From the NCBI RefSeq assembly GCF_000943565.1, contig NZ_JTDW01000013.1:1-64000 (forward strand): DNA of 64,000 nucleotides, given 5' to 3'. The translations under genes and the position numbers were made by a program. This document shows, one piece after another, positions 1 to 9,424 of the stretch. Numbering within the stretch: position 1 is the first letter of the stretch; each line of letters opens with the position of its first letter. Under the pieces are notes generated by a model. It was not told the DNA's origin, did not search any database, and was given only the letters and a program-made list of their open reading frames with translations. The DNA comes from Neotamlana sedimentorum (GTDB taxonomy: Bacteria > Bacteroidota > Bacteroidia > Flavobacteriales > Flavobacteriaceae).

Positions 1-27
1 TGTAAGCAAGTATTTTAGTTTATTTTG

Positions 28-65
28 AAAGAGCCGTATCAATGTTGTGTTGATATGGCTTTTTC
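28..65 (+). terminator. Intrinsic terminator of the gene upstream of the window
   Basis: An 11-bp stem (AGCCGTATCAA at 32-42 with TTGATATGGCT at 50-60, one G-T pair) encloses a 7-nt loop and is followed by a T run. It closes a transcription unit whose coding part lies left of the window, so the GH39 gene at 161 probably has its own promoter in 66-160. Confidence 0.8.
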
Positions 66-160
66 GCTATAAAAGAAACAATATTTATAGTTTATGGTTA
101 ATTAGTTATAAGTAAAAATTTAAACTTTTAGCAAATTGCATATACTGTTATTTAACTATT

Positions 161-1798
161 ATGAGAATTTTAAAAAATATAATTTGTATCGCTATTGTCT
201 TACTTTCTTTTTTGTTTTCAAATGCGCAAAAAAACATTCAAATTGATGTAAACCAACAAGGAGTTACATTCGAGCATTACTGGAGTAAAGTGGTTGGAGC
301 TGGTCGAGCGAACGAGGCACTTCGGGCAGGTTGGCTTGAGCAAATGCAACAAGTACAAGAAAATTGTGGTTTCCAATATGTTCGATTTCATGGTTTGTTT
401 CACGACGATATGTTTCCGGTAATAATAGAAAAAGGAAAAACAGTTTATAACTGGCAATATATCGACGATGTTTTTGATAGACTATTAGATTTAAATGTAA
501 AACCTTTTGTAGAACTAGCTTTTTTGCCTTCAAGTATGGCCGCAGAAGACTCTAAAACCGTATTCTGGTGGAAGGCTAAAGTGACTCCTAAAGAAGATAC
601 ATTTGCACAATGGTTCGATTTAATTAAAGCATTTACCCAGCATTGCGTAGATCGTTATGGAATAGAAGAAGTATTAACTTGGTATTTCGAGGTTTGGAAT
701 GAGCCTAATTTATATCCGTTTTTTTGGCATGGAACAAAATCGCAGTACTTCGAAATGTATAAGCAATCGGCCTTGGCTGTAAAAAGTATTGATAGTCGCT
801 TAAAAATTGGAGGTCCATCTACAAGTAATTTTGTTCCAGATGCTCGGTTTGATGGAGAAATTATAAATAATCATGTTTCTGAAGAAATTTTTAAAATTGA
901 AGATATTAATGCATTAAAATGGCATGGCGTATGGATTGAAGACTTTTTAAAATACTGTAAAAAAGAAAATTTACCGGTCGATTTTGTTTCAACACATCCC
1001 TATCCAACCGATTATGCCTTTAATCCAGAAACAGGAAAAGGTCGTGGGTTAACACGTTACGTGCATTCTGTAAAAGAAGATTTAATATGGTTAAAAAATA
1101 CCATTTCAAAAAGTGCCTATCCAAATGCCGAAATTCATTTAACCGAATGGAATACCAGCCCAAGCAGCCGCGATGCTATGCACGATCGTTTACCGGCTGC
1201 GGCTTATATTGTAAAGTCTAATTTAGATTGTATTGGACTTACAAATTCGTTAGCATTTTGGACTTTCACCGATATTTTTGAAGAAAAAGGTGGTGCTTCA
1301 AGCATTTTTCATGGGGGTTTCGGAATGATAAATTATCAGGGATTAGTAAAACCATCATACCACGCGTACAGAATGTTAAACCAATTGGGAAATCAACAAT
1401 TGTACAAAAACGAGTATTTATTCATCAGTAAAAAATCCGACGATAAAAAAATTGTAGCACTGGCTTATAATTATCCTAAAGAATACGAAAATGCGGTGCC
1501 CTCTGGAACTAATAAACGAGAAAGCGGCACTTCAAAACAATTAAATTTCACATTAAAAAATTTAAAACCTGGCACCTTATTCGAATTAGAAATTTTAGAT
1601 AAAGATCATGGAAATATTCATAATTTTTGGGAAGCCATGGGTAAACCAGAGCCACCAACAAGAGAACAAATTAAAATCATGAAAGCTTTTGCAAATACAA
1701 TGAATAAAAAATTTGTAAAAGCCAATAGTAATGGCATGTTAAATATTAACCACGAAATAACACCTTGGAGTTTGGTGCTCATCAAACAAATTAACTAA
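161..1798 (+). CDS. GH39 family glycoside hydrolase (beta-xylosidase-like)
   Basis: Secreted glycoside hydrolase that probably removes xylose or a related sugar from algal oligosaccharides. A signal peptide (residues 1-22, ending SNAQ) targets it to the periplasm. The TIM-barrel of clan GH-A is recognisable: WNEPN gives the acid/base Glu181, and HLTEWN gives the nucleophile Glu329. Length (545 aa) fits GH39. It is followed after 10 nt by the DUF6250-like lipoprotein and then GH3, so the three are probably co-transcribed. The exact sugar specificity cannot be read from sequence; GH39 also contains iduronidases and other activities. Confidence 0.85.
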   Translation: MRILKNIICIAIVLLSFLFSNAQKNIQIDVNQQGVTFEHYWSKVVGAGRANEALRAGWLEQMQQVQENCGFQYVRFHGLFHDDMFPVIIEKGKTVYNWQYIDDVFDRLLDLNVKPFVELAFLPSSMAAEDSKTVFWWKAKVTPKEDTFAQWFDLIKAFTQHCVDRYGIEEVLTWYFEVWNEPNLYPFFWHGTKSQYFEMYKQSALAVKSIDSRLKIGGPSTSNFVPDARFDGEIINNHVSEEIFKIEDINALKWHGVWIEDFLKYCKKENLPVDFVSTHPYPTDYAFNPETGKGRGLTRYVHSVKEDLIWLKNTISKSAYPNAEIHLTEWNTSPSSRDAMHDRLPAAAYIVKSNLDCIGLTNSLAFWTFTDIFEEKGGASSIFHGGFGMINYQGLVKPSYHAYRMLNQLGNQQLYKNEYLFISKKSDDKKIVALAYNYPKEYENAVPSGTNKRESGTSKQLNFTLKNLKPGTLFELEILDKDHGNIHNFWEAMGKPEPPTREQIKIMKAFANTMNKKFVKANSNGMLNINHEITPWSLVLIKQIN

Positions 1799-1808
1799 AC
1801 TAAATATC

Positions 1809-2552
1809 ATGAAAAATTATAAATTGCCTGTAATAGCAGCATTGTTGACTATAACGTTTTTTACTGTTTTTGTTTCAGGTTGCCAAAATGATAAAGTTTT
1901 TACAATAAATGAATCTGAAGTGGAAGCATCTTTAATTTATAAAAATGATTTTGATGGTGATTTAAGTGATTGGCAGGTTGAACAAATGGAAGGTGGTGTT
2001 GTAGAATTAAATAACGGTAAATTAGAAATTAATGATGAAAAAGGTTGTACTGTTTGGTTAAAAGAAAAGTTTGAAGGTTCTATAATAATTGAGTATGATG
2101 TGGTAATAGTACAAGACGGAGGTGTAAACGATAGAGTATCTGACCTTAATTGTTTTTGGATGGCAACTGATCCAGAAAACCCATCAAATTTATTCGAAAA
2201 TTCCAAAAGCAGAGGTGGTAAATTTTCAAATTACGATAGCTTACAATTGTATTACATGGGTGTTGGCGGTAACCATAATAAAACTACCAGATTTAGAAGG
2301 TATGTTGGCAATGGAGAACGACCTCTCTTGCCAGAACATGATTTAAGCGATTCTAAATATATGTTAGAACCCAATAAAACTTATCATATTAAAATTGTTG
2401 CTAACCATGGTGTAATTCAATATTATAGAAACGGAGAATTGTTTTCTGATTTTGAGGATGATGCACCATATACATCAGGCTATTTTGGTTTTAGAACCGT
2501 TAAAAACCATATGAAAGTTGATAACTTTAAGGTATACCAAATAAAATCTTAA
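1809..2552 (+). CDS. DUF6250-like periplasmic lipoprotein (concanavalin-like fold)
   Basis: 247-aa lipoprotein with a hydrophobic leader and a lipobox ending in Cys25 (SGC). The rest looks like one jelly-roll domain resembling DUF6250/DUF1961 proteins: FWMATDPENP, LQLYYMGVGGNHNKTTRFRR and a C-terminal GYFGFRTV..MKVDNFKVY strand pattern. Such domains accompany lyases and glycosidases in marine Bacteroidota polysaccharide loci. It sits between GH39 and GH3 with short gaps (10 and 13 nt), so it probably acts on the same glycan as a binding protein or unrecognised enzyme. The family assignment is from memory of the motif pattern; no catalytic residues are claimed. Confidence 0.6.
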   Translation: MKNYKLPVIAALLTITFFTVFVSGCQNDKVFTINESEVEASLIYKNDFDGDLSDWQVEQMEGGVVELNNGKLEINDEKGCTVWLKEKFEGSIIIEYDVVIVQDGGVNDRVSDLNCFWMATDPENPSNLFENSKSRGGKFSNYDSLQLYYMGVGGNHNKTTRFRRYVGNGERPLLPEHDLSDSKYMLEPNKTYHIKIVANHGVIQYYRNGELFSDFEDDAPYTSGYFGFRTVKNHMKVDNFKVYQIKS

Positions 2553-2565
2553 ACTGAAATTAATA

Positions 2566-4980
2566 ATGAGGTATATCCGTAATTTTAAGCAGTTGGCACT
2601 TGTTTGTTGCGTAATTGTATTAAGTGCAATGAAGTCTGATACAAAATCTATTTACCATCAAGGTTGGATAGATTTTAATAAGAATAATAAAAAAGATGTT
2701 TTTGAAGATAGCAAAGCTCCCCTAGAAGCTCGTGTGCAAAACCTAATAGGTTTAATGAATGTTAACGAAAAAACATGCCAATTAGCAACACTTTATGGGT
2801 TTGCTCGTGTTTTAGAAGATGAGTTGCCTAATCCAAAATGGAAGCAAAGAGTTTGGAAAGATGGTATTGCCAATATCGACGAACATTTAAACACCATTTG
2901 GAATCAAGAAAAAACACATACAAAATACGCTTATCCATTTAGCACACATGCAGAAGCTATTAATAAAGTTCAAAAATGGTTTGTTGAAGAAACTAGGTTA
3001 GGTATTCCAGTCGATTTTACAAATGAAGCAATACATGGTTTGTGTCATGAAAAAGCAACGCCACTTCCTGCACCAATAGGTATTGGTAGCACTTGGAATA
3101 AAAATTTAGTAAAACAAGCGGGAGAAATGGTTGGGCGCGAAGCTAAAGCTTTAGGTTATACTAATGTTTATGCACCCATTTTAGATGTAGCGCGCGACCA
3201 ACGTTGGGGGCGTGTATTAGAGAGCTACGGCGAATCACCTTTTCATGTTGCCGAAATGGGTAAAGCTATGACGCTTGGTATACAAGAACAAGGTGTTGCA
3301 TCAACATTAAAACATTTTGCGGTGTATAGTATTCCAAAAGGAGCGCGTGATGGCGATGCTAGAACCGATCCGCATGTGGCACCTAGAGAAATGTTTCAAC
3401 TTCATTTGTATCCTTTTAAACGAGTTATAAAAGAAGCAAACCCAATGGGAATTATGAGTAGTTATAACGACTACGATGGCGAGCCTATAACGGCAAGTCG
3501 CTATTTTTTAACCGAATTGCTTCGCGAAAAGTATGGTTTTAATGGTTATGTCGTTTCCGATAGTGAGGCTGTAGAGTATGTATATGAAAAACACCATGTT
3601 GCCGATAGTTATAAAGAAGCTGTAAGACAAGTTATTGAAGCTGGACTAAATGTAAGAACCACGTTTAGAACCCCAGAATCGTTTATCGAACCACTTCGAG
3701 AACTTATTGCAAATGGAGAACTTTCTATGCAAACCATAGATGCTCGTGTGGCCGATGTTTTAAGGATTAAATTTAAATTAGGATTATTTGATAATCCATA
3801 TGTAGCAAATCCAAAAGAAGCCGATAAACTGGTGCATACCAAAGAAGCCGAATCGCTATCGAAGCAAATTAATAGAGAGTCTCTAGTGTTGCTTAAAAAT
3901 GAAAATAATACACTGCCATTAAATCTTAATAAAATAAATAATATTTTGGTTACTGGGCCATTGGCAAACGAAGTGAGTTTTACTTACAGTCGTTATGGGC
4001 CAGCGTTTAACCCATCGGTTTCGGTGTTTAAAGGTGTTAAAAACTATGTTGGAAGTAAGGCAAACGTAGCCTACGAGAAAGGCTGTGATGTTGTTGATAA
4101 AGATTGGCCTGGAAGCGAAATAATCCCAACCCCGTTAACCGAACAAGAACAAGAAAGTATAAATGCTGCGGTTAAAAAAGCAGAACAATCCGATGTTATT
4201 ATTGCTGTTGTTGGAGAAGACGACAAACGTGTAGGCGAAACCATGTCGAGAACCAGTTTGGGTTTACCAGGTCGCCAGCAGCAATTAGTGCAAGCATTGT
4301 ATGCAACAGGTAAGCCTGTAATATTGGTTTTAATAAATGGGCAACCGCTAACAATAAATTGGGAGAATAAATATTTACCAGCTATTTTAGAAGCGTGGTT
4401 TCCTAGCACTGCGGCAGGCGAGGTGGTTGCCGAAACCTTATTTGGAGATTATAATCCGGGAGGTAAATTGTCGGTAACCTTTCCTAAAACGGTAGGGCAA
4501 ATTCCATTAAATTTTCCGTTTAAGCCAGGGTCTCAAGCGGGACAACCTGGTAAAGGGCCAAATGGCTACGGAAATACACGTGTACTTGGGCCATTATTTC
4601 CTTTTGGTTACGGGTTAAGTTATACTACTTTTAGTTATACCAATTTAAAGTTGTCTGCTTTAAAAATAAAATCGCAAGCCAATTTAAAAGTTTCTGTTAA
4701 AGTTAAAAATACGGGGAAATTAGCAGGAGACGAGGTTGTACAATTGTATTTAAAGGATAAGGTGAGTAGTGTAACCACCTACGAGTCGGTTTTAAGAGGA
4801 TTTGAGCGCATTCATTTAAAACCAAATGAAGAAAAAATTGTGGAATTCACCCTAATACCAGACGATTTAGCAATATTAGATAAAAACATGAATTGGACGG
4901 TTGAGCCTGGTATGTTTAAAATAATGGTTGGCAGCTCGTCGGTCGATATCAGGCTAGAATCAGATTTTGAGGTATATTAG
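2566..4980 (+). CDS. GH3 family beta-glycosidase
   Basis: 804-aa exported beta-glycosidase. An N-terminal hydrophobic segment (about 8-22) is followed by the GH3 N-terminal barrel, where GYVVSDSEAVEY places the nucleophile at Asp332. Then come the alpha/beta sandwich domain (about 430-660, with PGRQQQLVQAL and GQPLTINW) and a C-terminal fibronectin type III-like domain (about 700-800, GDEVVQLYLKD and LRGFERIHLKP). Three-domain architecture and size match Bacteroidota beta-glucosidase/beta-xylosidase members. Pairing with GH39 suggests exo-cleavage of xylose or glucose side units, which is inference. Confidence 0.92.
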   Translation: MRYIRNFKQLALVCCVIVLSAMKSDTKSIYHQGWIDFNKNNKKDVFEDSKAPLEARVQNLIGLMNVNEKTCQLATLYGFARVLEDELPNPKWKQRVWKDGIANIDEHLNTIWNQEKTHTKYAYPFSTHAEAINKVQKWFVEETRLGIPVDFTNEAIHGLCHEKATPLPAPIGIGSTWNKNLVKQAGEMVGREAKALGYTNVYAPILDVARDQRWGRVLESYGESPFHVAEMGKAMTLGIQEQGVASTLKHFAVYSIPKGARDGDARTDPHVAPREMFQLHLYPFKRVIKEANPMGIMSSYNDYDGEPITASRYFLTELLREKYGFNGYVVSDSEAVEYVYEKHHVADSYKEAVRQVIEAGLNVRTTFRTPESFIEPLRELIANGELSMQTIDARVADVLRIKFKLGLFDNPYVANPKEADKLVHTKEAESLSKQINRESLVLLKNENNTLPLNLNKINNILVTGPLANEVSFTYSRYGPAFNPSVSVFKGVKNYVGSKANVAYEKGCDVVDKDWPGSEIIPTPLTEQEQESINAAVKKAEQSDVIIAVVGEDDKRVGETMSRTSLGLPGRQQQLVQALYATGKPVILVLINGQPLTINWENKYLPAILEAWFPSTAAGEVVAETLFGDYNPGGKLSVTFPKTVGQIPLNFPFKPGSQAGQPGKGPNGYGNTRVLGPLFPFGYGLSYTTFSYTNLKLSALKIKSQANLKVSVKVKNTGKLAGDEVVQLYLKDKVSSVTTYESVLRGFERIHLKPNEEKIVEFTLIPDDLAILDKNMNWTVEPGMFKIMVGSSSVDIRLESDFEVY

Positions 4981-5044
4981 TTTTATTAATCAATAAGTAT
5001 TACATTTCGAGAAAACCTAATTTAGAAACAGGCTCTTTAAACTT

Positions 5045-5932
5045 ATGAAATTACATTTTCTTGATAGAAGTAGTTTAAACAATAGCTCATTTAGTGCTAG
5101 AGTTAACGAGTATCCAAATTTTTTAAAAGTTTGGCATTATCATCCAGAAATGGAGCTTGTTGTAATTTTAAAAAGTCAAGGTACTTGTTTTGTTGGCGAT
5201 AGTATTGAAAAGTTTAAGCCAAAAGATATTGTTTTAATTGGGAAAAACTTGCCGCACATGTGGCAAAACGACCCAGAATATTTCAATGAAGATTCTCAAT
5301 TAAAAGCTAAAGCTGTTTCGGTTCATTTTAAAAAAGATTTTTTAGGAAGTTATTTTTTTGAAACACCAGAAATGATTCATCTTTTAGAATTGTTTGAACG
5401 TGCCAAATTCGGACTTAAATTTTTAAATGTAAGCAACCGTTTAATTAACGAAATTACAAAACTACCAGAGTTAGATGGTTTTAATAAAACCATAGCATTT
5501 TTAAATGTTTTAAATCAGCTTGCAAAATATAAGGACACGCAAAAGTTAACTAGCTATGGTTTTGTAAATGCATTTAAATTAACAAAAAGTATTGTTCAAG
5601 ATAAAGTACAAGCCTATATTTTTAATAACTTTAATAAAGATATAAGTTTAGAAGAAGCTGCTAAAATAGCAAATATGAATGCTTCGGCATTTAGCCGATA
5701 TTTTAAACGTGTAAATAGGAAAACATTTTCTAAATACGTTACCGAAATTAGGGTAGGTTACGCTTGTAAATTATTAATTGAAAGCAAATTTAATATTGCT
5801 GCCGTTTGTTTTGAGTCTGGTTTTAAGAATATCTCAAATTTTAACAGGCAATTTAAAGTTATTATGAATTGTACACCCTCAGAATTTTTAAAAAACTATA
5901 AATCTGAAGCTTCTCAAGAGGAAAATAATTAA
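5045..5932 (+). CDS. AraC family transcriptional regulator (cupin plus HTH)
   Basis: 295-aa cytoplasmic regulator. The N-terminal half is a cupin-type sensor (WHYHPEMELVVI at about 30-41, then FKPKDIVLIGKNLPHMW). The C-terminal half is the double helix-turn-helix of AraC proteins (about 190-285: ISLEEAAKIANMNASAFSRYFKR, then FNIAAVCFESGFKNISNFNRQFK). It lies between the glycosidase genes and the sugar-acid operon, 64 nt after GH3. It is the obvious candidate regulator for one or both units, probably responding to a sugar or sugar acid. The ligand is unknown. Confidence 0.9.
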   Translation: MKLHFLDRSSLNNSSFSARVNEYPNFLKVWHYHPEMELVVILKSQGTCFVGDSIEKFKPKDIVLIGKNLPHMWQNDPEYFNEDSQLKAKAVSVHFKKDFLGSYFFETPEMIHLLELFERAKFGLKFLNVSNRLINEITKLPELDGFNKTIAFLNVLNQLAKYKDTQKLTSYGFVNAFKLTKSIVQDKVQAYIFNNFNKDISLEEAAKIANMNASAFSRYFKRVNRKTFSKYVTEIRVGYACKLLIESKFNIAAVCFESGFKNISNFNRQFKVIMNCTPSEFLKNYKSEASQEENN

Positions 5933-5955
5933 GCTATTGGTGATTTTTTACAGGG

Positions 5956-5975
5956 TATTTTTGCACTAATTGCAA
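5956..5975 (+). promoter_or_regulatory. Promoter -7 box overlapping an inverted repeat, upstream of the fucose operon
   Basis: TATTTTTG at 5956-5963 matches the Bacteroidota TAnnTTTG -7 box, with a TTG 16 nt upstream (5937-5939). It overlaps a perfect inverted repeat TTGCA-CTAAT-TGCAA (5961-5975). A protein bound there would block the promoter, so it reads as an operator for the downstream operon (ATG at 6077). The assignment rests on motif match only. Confidence 0.45.
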
Positions 5976-6076
5976 TAAAAACTTCATAACAGCAAAAAAA
6001 ATACCAGTATCTGTCAAATATAAATTAGACTAAATCTTTATTTGGTAGTAATATTGCTTTAATAAACCAACGACTA

Positions 6077-7738
6077 ATGAGTACAACGAATACGGTATTA
6101 AAAATACATCCAAAAGACAACGTTATTGTAGCCCTTCGAGATCTTGAAAAAGGCACAAAAGTGGTCCTAAATTCTGAAGAATATACGCTTAGCGATACAA
6201 TTTCAGCAAAACATAAATTTGCAACACAAGCTTTTAAAAAAGGTGATGCTATTTATATGTATGGTGTTTTGGTTGGGCGTGCTAAAAAAGATATCGCTCA
6301 AGGCGGATTAATTAGTACTACTAATTTAGAACACGATACCGAAACTTATGCGGCCAATAACGAAAAAAATAAAATCGAGTGGGAACAACCCGATGTTTCA
6401 AAATTTATAACTAAAACATTTAATGGGTATCACCGTGCCGATGGCAAAGTAGGTACCGAGAATAATTGGCTAATTATACCCTTAGTATTTTGCCAAAATA
6501 GAAATGTTGAGGTTTTAAAACACGCCCTTTTAGAAAAATTAGGATTTAGCAAAGAGCAACATTTAAAACTAGATGTTGATGCTTTAATTGCAGATTATAA
6601 AAGCGGCGCTTCAACCGAAGCTATTTTAAATAAAGATATTTTAAAATCGTCTCAACATAAAGAGAAGAATTCTTTATTTCCTAATGTAGATGGTATTCAT
6701 TTCTTAACGCACGAAGGTGGCTGCGGTGGTGCAACTTCAGATTCTGTGGCACTTTGTCACTTATTAGCAGGTTATATAAACAACCCCAATGTTGCAGGAG
6801 CAACCATTTTAAGTTTAGGTTGCCAACATGCACAGGCTAGTATTCTTCAAGATGCTTTAAATAAAATGTCGCCCGAGCATAAAAAACCTATTTATGTTTT
6901 AGAGCAGCAACATATAGCTTCAGAAGAAGTGCTTTTAGCCGAAGCAGTTAAAAAAACATTTGTTGGTTTAATTGAAGCTAATAAGAATGAACGTAAACCA
7001 GCGCCGTTAAGTAAATTGGTAATAGGTTTAGAGTGTGGTGGTTCCGATGGTTTTTCGGGTATTTCTGCAAATCCAACCTTAGGTTATGTTTCCGATTTAA
7101 TCGTAGCCCTTGGTGGGGCTAGTGTATTGTCTGAATTTCCAGAATTAAACGGGGTTGAGCAAGAAATGATTAATAGATGTACAAAGGTTGAAAACGCTAA
7201 AAAGTTTTCAAAAATAATGTCTACTTACAATGCTAAGGCCGATGCTTTAGGGGCAGGTTTTTATGCAAACCCTTCACCAGGAAATATAAAAGATGGTTTA
7301 ATTACCGATGCCATAAAATCTGCTGGAGCTGCAAAAAAAGGAGGAAGTTCTCCAGTTGAAGATGTTTTAGATTACACAGAACAAGTTACAAAACCAGGCT
7401 TAAATTTATTATGTACACCAGGAAACGATGTAGAGTCTACTACTGGTTTAGCAGGTTCCGGATGTAACATTATTTTATTTACAACAGGTTTAGGTACGCC
7501 AACAGGTAACCCAATTACGCCAGTGGTAAAGGTATCTACCAACACAAAACTATACAATAAAATGCCTGATATTATCGATTTTAATGCGGGTACAATAATA
7601 GAAGGAACAACCTCTATTGAAGAAGCTGGCGAGCAGTTGCTAGACTTTGTAATCGAGGTGGCTAGCGGTAAATTAACTAAAGCTAAGCAATTACGTCAAG
7701 ACGATTTCATTCCATGGAAACGCGGAATGTCCTTATAA
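6077..7738 (+). CDS. UxaA-family dehydratase, probable L-fuconate dehydratase
   Basis: 553-aa full-length altronate-dehydratase-type enzyme: an N-terminal SAF domain (about 1-95, HPKDNVIVALRDLEKG) and the large catalytic part with HEGGCGGA (Cys216), GLECGGSDGFSG and CTPGNDVESTTGLAGSGCN. The family removes water from an aldonate using Fe2+. Classical UxaA acts on D-altronate, but here it opens an operon with KDF-dehydrogenase-, diketo-hydrolase-, lactonase- and fucose-dehydrogenase-like genes and no uronate genes. The inferred substrate is L-fuconate, which shares configuration at C2, C3 and C4 with D-altronate. UxaA-like proteins also occur in the Campylobacter jejuni fucose cluster. D-altronate remains the alternative. 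Confidence 0.8.
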   Translation: MSTTNTVLKIHPKDNVIVALRDLEKGTKVVLNSEEYTLSDTISAKHKFATQAFKKGDAIYMYGVLVGRAKKDIAQGGLISTTNLEHDTETYAANNEKNKIEWEQPDVSKFITKTFNGYHRADGKVGTENNWLIIPLVFCQNRNVEVLKHALLEKLGFSKEQHLKLDVDALIADYKSGASTEAILNKDILKSSQHKEKNSLFPNVDGIHFLTHEGGCGGATSDSVALCHLLAGYINNPNVAGATILSLGCQHAQASILQDALNKMSPEHKKPIYVLEQQHIASEEVLLAEAVKKTFVGLIEANKNERKPAPLSKLVIGLECGGSDGFSGISANPTLGYVSDLIVALGGASVLSEFPELNGVEQEMINRCTKVENAKKFSKIMSTYNAKADALGAGFYANPSPGNIKDGLITDAIKSAGAAKKGGSSPVEDVLDYTEQVTKPGLNLLCTPGNDVESTTGLAGSGCNIILFTTGLGTPTGNPITPVVKVSTNTKLYNKMPDIIDFNAGTIIEGTTSIEEAGEQLLDFVIEVASGKLTKAKQLRQDDFIPWKRGMSL

Positions 7739-7761
7739 AATATTAATCCAACTAATATCAC

Positions 7762-8544
7762 ATGTCAAAATTCAGTTTAAAAAATAAAGTAGCCTTGGTT
7801 ACTGGTGGTGGTAGCGGTATTGGTAAAGCCATATCGTTAACCTTTGCACAGCAAGGCGCTACAGTACATATCTTAGATTTTAATTTAGAAGCCGCCGAAG
7901 AAACGGTAAAAGAAATTGAAGCCACAAATGGTAACGCAGCGGCCCACAAATGCGATGTTGCTAGCAAAGCCAACGTAGATAGTATTGTAGAAACCATTAC
8001 TAAAAACGGAAACATCGATATTTTAATAAACAATGCGGGTATTGCCCACGTTGGTAATATTGAAGCTTGCGAAGAAGAAGATCTAGACAGGTTATACAAC
8101 GTAAACATTAAAGGGGTTTACAACTGTATCAAATCGTGTTTACCGGCCTTAAAAAAATCAGGTAATGGCGTTATCTTAAATTTAGCATCTATTGCATCAA
8201 CGGTTGGTATTAACGATCGTTTTGCATATTCTATGACTAAAGGCGCGGTGTTAACCATTACCTATTCCGTAGCTAAAGATTATTTAAAGGATGGTATTCG
8301 TTGTAATTGTATAGCTCCAGGTCGTGTACACACGCCATTTGTAGATGGATTTATAAAGAAAAATTATCCAGGAAAAGAAGACGAAATGTTTGCGAAATTA
8401 TCGCAAACACAACCTATTGGAAGAATGGGAAAACCACAAGAAATGGCCGATTTAGTATTGTTTTTATGTTCGGACGAAGCCGGATTTATAACAGGATCTA
8501 ACTATGCTATCGATGGCGGATTTGTTACTTTAAACGGGAATTAA
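7762..8544 (+). CDS. SDR oxidoreductase, probable 2-keto-3-deoxy-L-fuconate dehydrogenase
   Basis: 260-aa classical short-chain dehydrogenase. TGGGSGIG (14-21) is the dinucleotide site, an Asp after the second strand (LDF, Asp39) favours NAD+, NNAG is at 90-93, and the catalytic set is Ser143, Tyr156 and Lys160 (YSMTK). It follows the UxaA-type dehydratase by 23 nt and precedes the diketo-acid hydrolase by 25 nt. In the known non-phosphorylating fucose route this step oxidises C4 of 2-keto-3-deoxy-L-fuconate. The SDR family call is firm; the substrate is inferred from operon order. Confidence 0.8.
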   Translation: MSKFSLKNKVALVTGGGSGIGKAISLTFAQQGATVHILDFNLEAAEETVKEIEATNGNAAAHKCDVASKANVDSIVETITKNGNIDILINNAGIAHVGNIEACEEEDLDRLYNVNIKGVYNCIKSCLPALKKSGNGVILNLASIASTVGINDRFAYSMTKGAVLTITYSVAKDYLKDGIRCNCIAPGRVHTPFVDGFIKKNYPGKEDEMFAKLSQTQPIGRMGKPQEMADLVLFLCSDEAGFITGSNYAIDGGFVTLNGN

Positions 8545-8569
8545 AAAACACTCAAAAAAATATTTTAAA

Positions 8570-9424
8570 ATGAAATTAATAAGATTTGGAGCCGAAGGCG
8601 AAGAAAAGCCAGGGGTTCAGTTAGCCAACGGAACAAAAATAGATGTGTCTGCTTTTGGACAAGATTACGATGAAGATTTTTTTGGAAACGGCGGTATCGA
8701 AAAACTAGCCACATGGTTAGAAGCGAACCAAGCTAGTTGCCCAGAGGTTGATGATAGCGTACGTTTAGGTGTGCCATTAACCAGACCATCAAAAATAGTA
8801 TGTGTAGGTTTAAACTACGCACAACACGCCGCCGAGGCTGGTATGGAAATTCCAAAAGAACCTGTGTTATTCTTTAAATCTACAACAGCATTAGTAGGGC
8901 CAAACGACGATGTTATCATCCCAAAAAACAGCGAAAAAAGCGATTGGGAAGTAGAGTTAGCTATTGTAATTGGTAAAAAAGCATCTTATGTTGAAGAAGC
9001 AGATGCATTCGATCATATAGCCGGATACGTTTTACACAACGATGTTAGTGAGCGTGCTTTTCAAATAGAAAAATCAGGACAATGGTGTAAAGGAAAAGGT
9101 TGCGACACCTTCGCACCAGTAGGGCCATTTATTGCTACAACCGACGAAATAGAAGATCCGAATAACTTAAACTTATGGTTAAAGTTAAATGGCGAAGTAA
9201 TGCAAAATAGCACAACTTCAGATTTTATTTTTAACGTACAACATGTGGTTAGCCATATTAGCCAATTCATGACGCTTTTACCTGGAGATATTATTTCTAC
9301 AGGAACGCCATTTGGTGTTGGTTTAGGTTTAAACCCACCAATGTATTTAAAAGAAGGAGATGTTATGGAGTTAGGTATTGAAGGCTTAGGAGTTTCAAAA
9401 CAAAACGTAAAAGCATACAAATAA
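8570..9424 (+). CDS. FAH-family hydrolase, probable 2,4-diketo-3-deoxy-L-fuconate hydrolase
   Basis: 284-aa enzyme of the fumarylacetoacetate hydrolase family. Metal ligands fit Glu127 and Glu129 (DWEVELA) and Asp158 (HNDVSER). Substrate-loop motifs are VGLNYAQHA (79-87), GKGCDTFAPVGP (about 175-186) and TGTPFGVG. In the diketo route it splits 2,4-diketo-3-deoxy-L-fuconate into pyruvate and L-lactate. The lactate product matches the FMN lactate dehydrogenase gene at the operon end. Its stop codon overlaps the next start by one base (TAATG), indicating translational coupling. Confidence 0.85.
   Translation: MKLIRFGAEGEEKPGVQLANGTKIDVSAFGQDYDEDFFGNGGIEKLATWLEANQASCPEVDDSVRLGVPLTRPSKIVCVGLNYAQHAAEAGMEIPKEPVLFFKSTTALVGPNDDVIIPKNSEKSDWEVELAIVIGKKASYVEEADAFDHIAGYVLHNDVSERAFQIEKSGQWCKGKGCDTFAPVGPFIATTDEIEDPNNLNLWLKLNGEVMQNSTTSDFIFNVQHVVSHISQFMTLLPGDIISTGTPFGVGLGLNPPMYLKEGDVMELGIEGLGVSKQNVKAYK

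Noticed and set aside
4071-4409. 112-codon minus-strand frame in the GH3 gene
   Set aside because: Shadow frame inside a well-supported GH3 domain.
7758-8108. 116-codon minus-strand frame in the SDR gene
   Set aside because: Shadow of the KDF dehydrogenase coding strand; no domain and no promoter.
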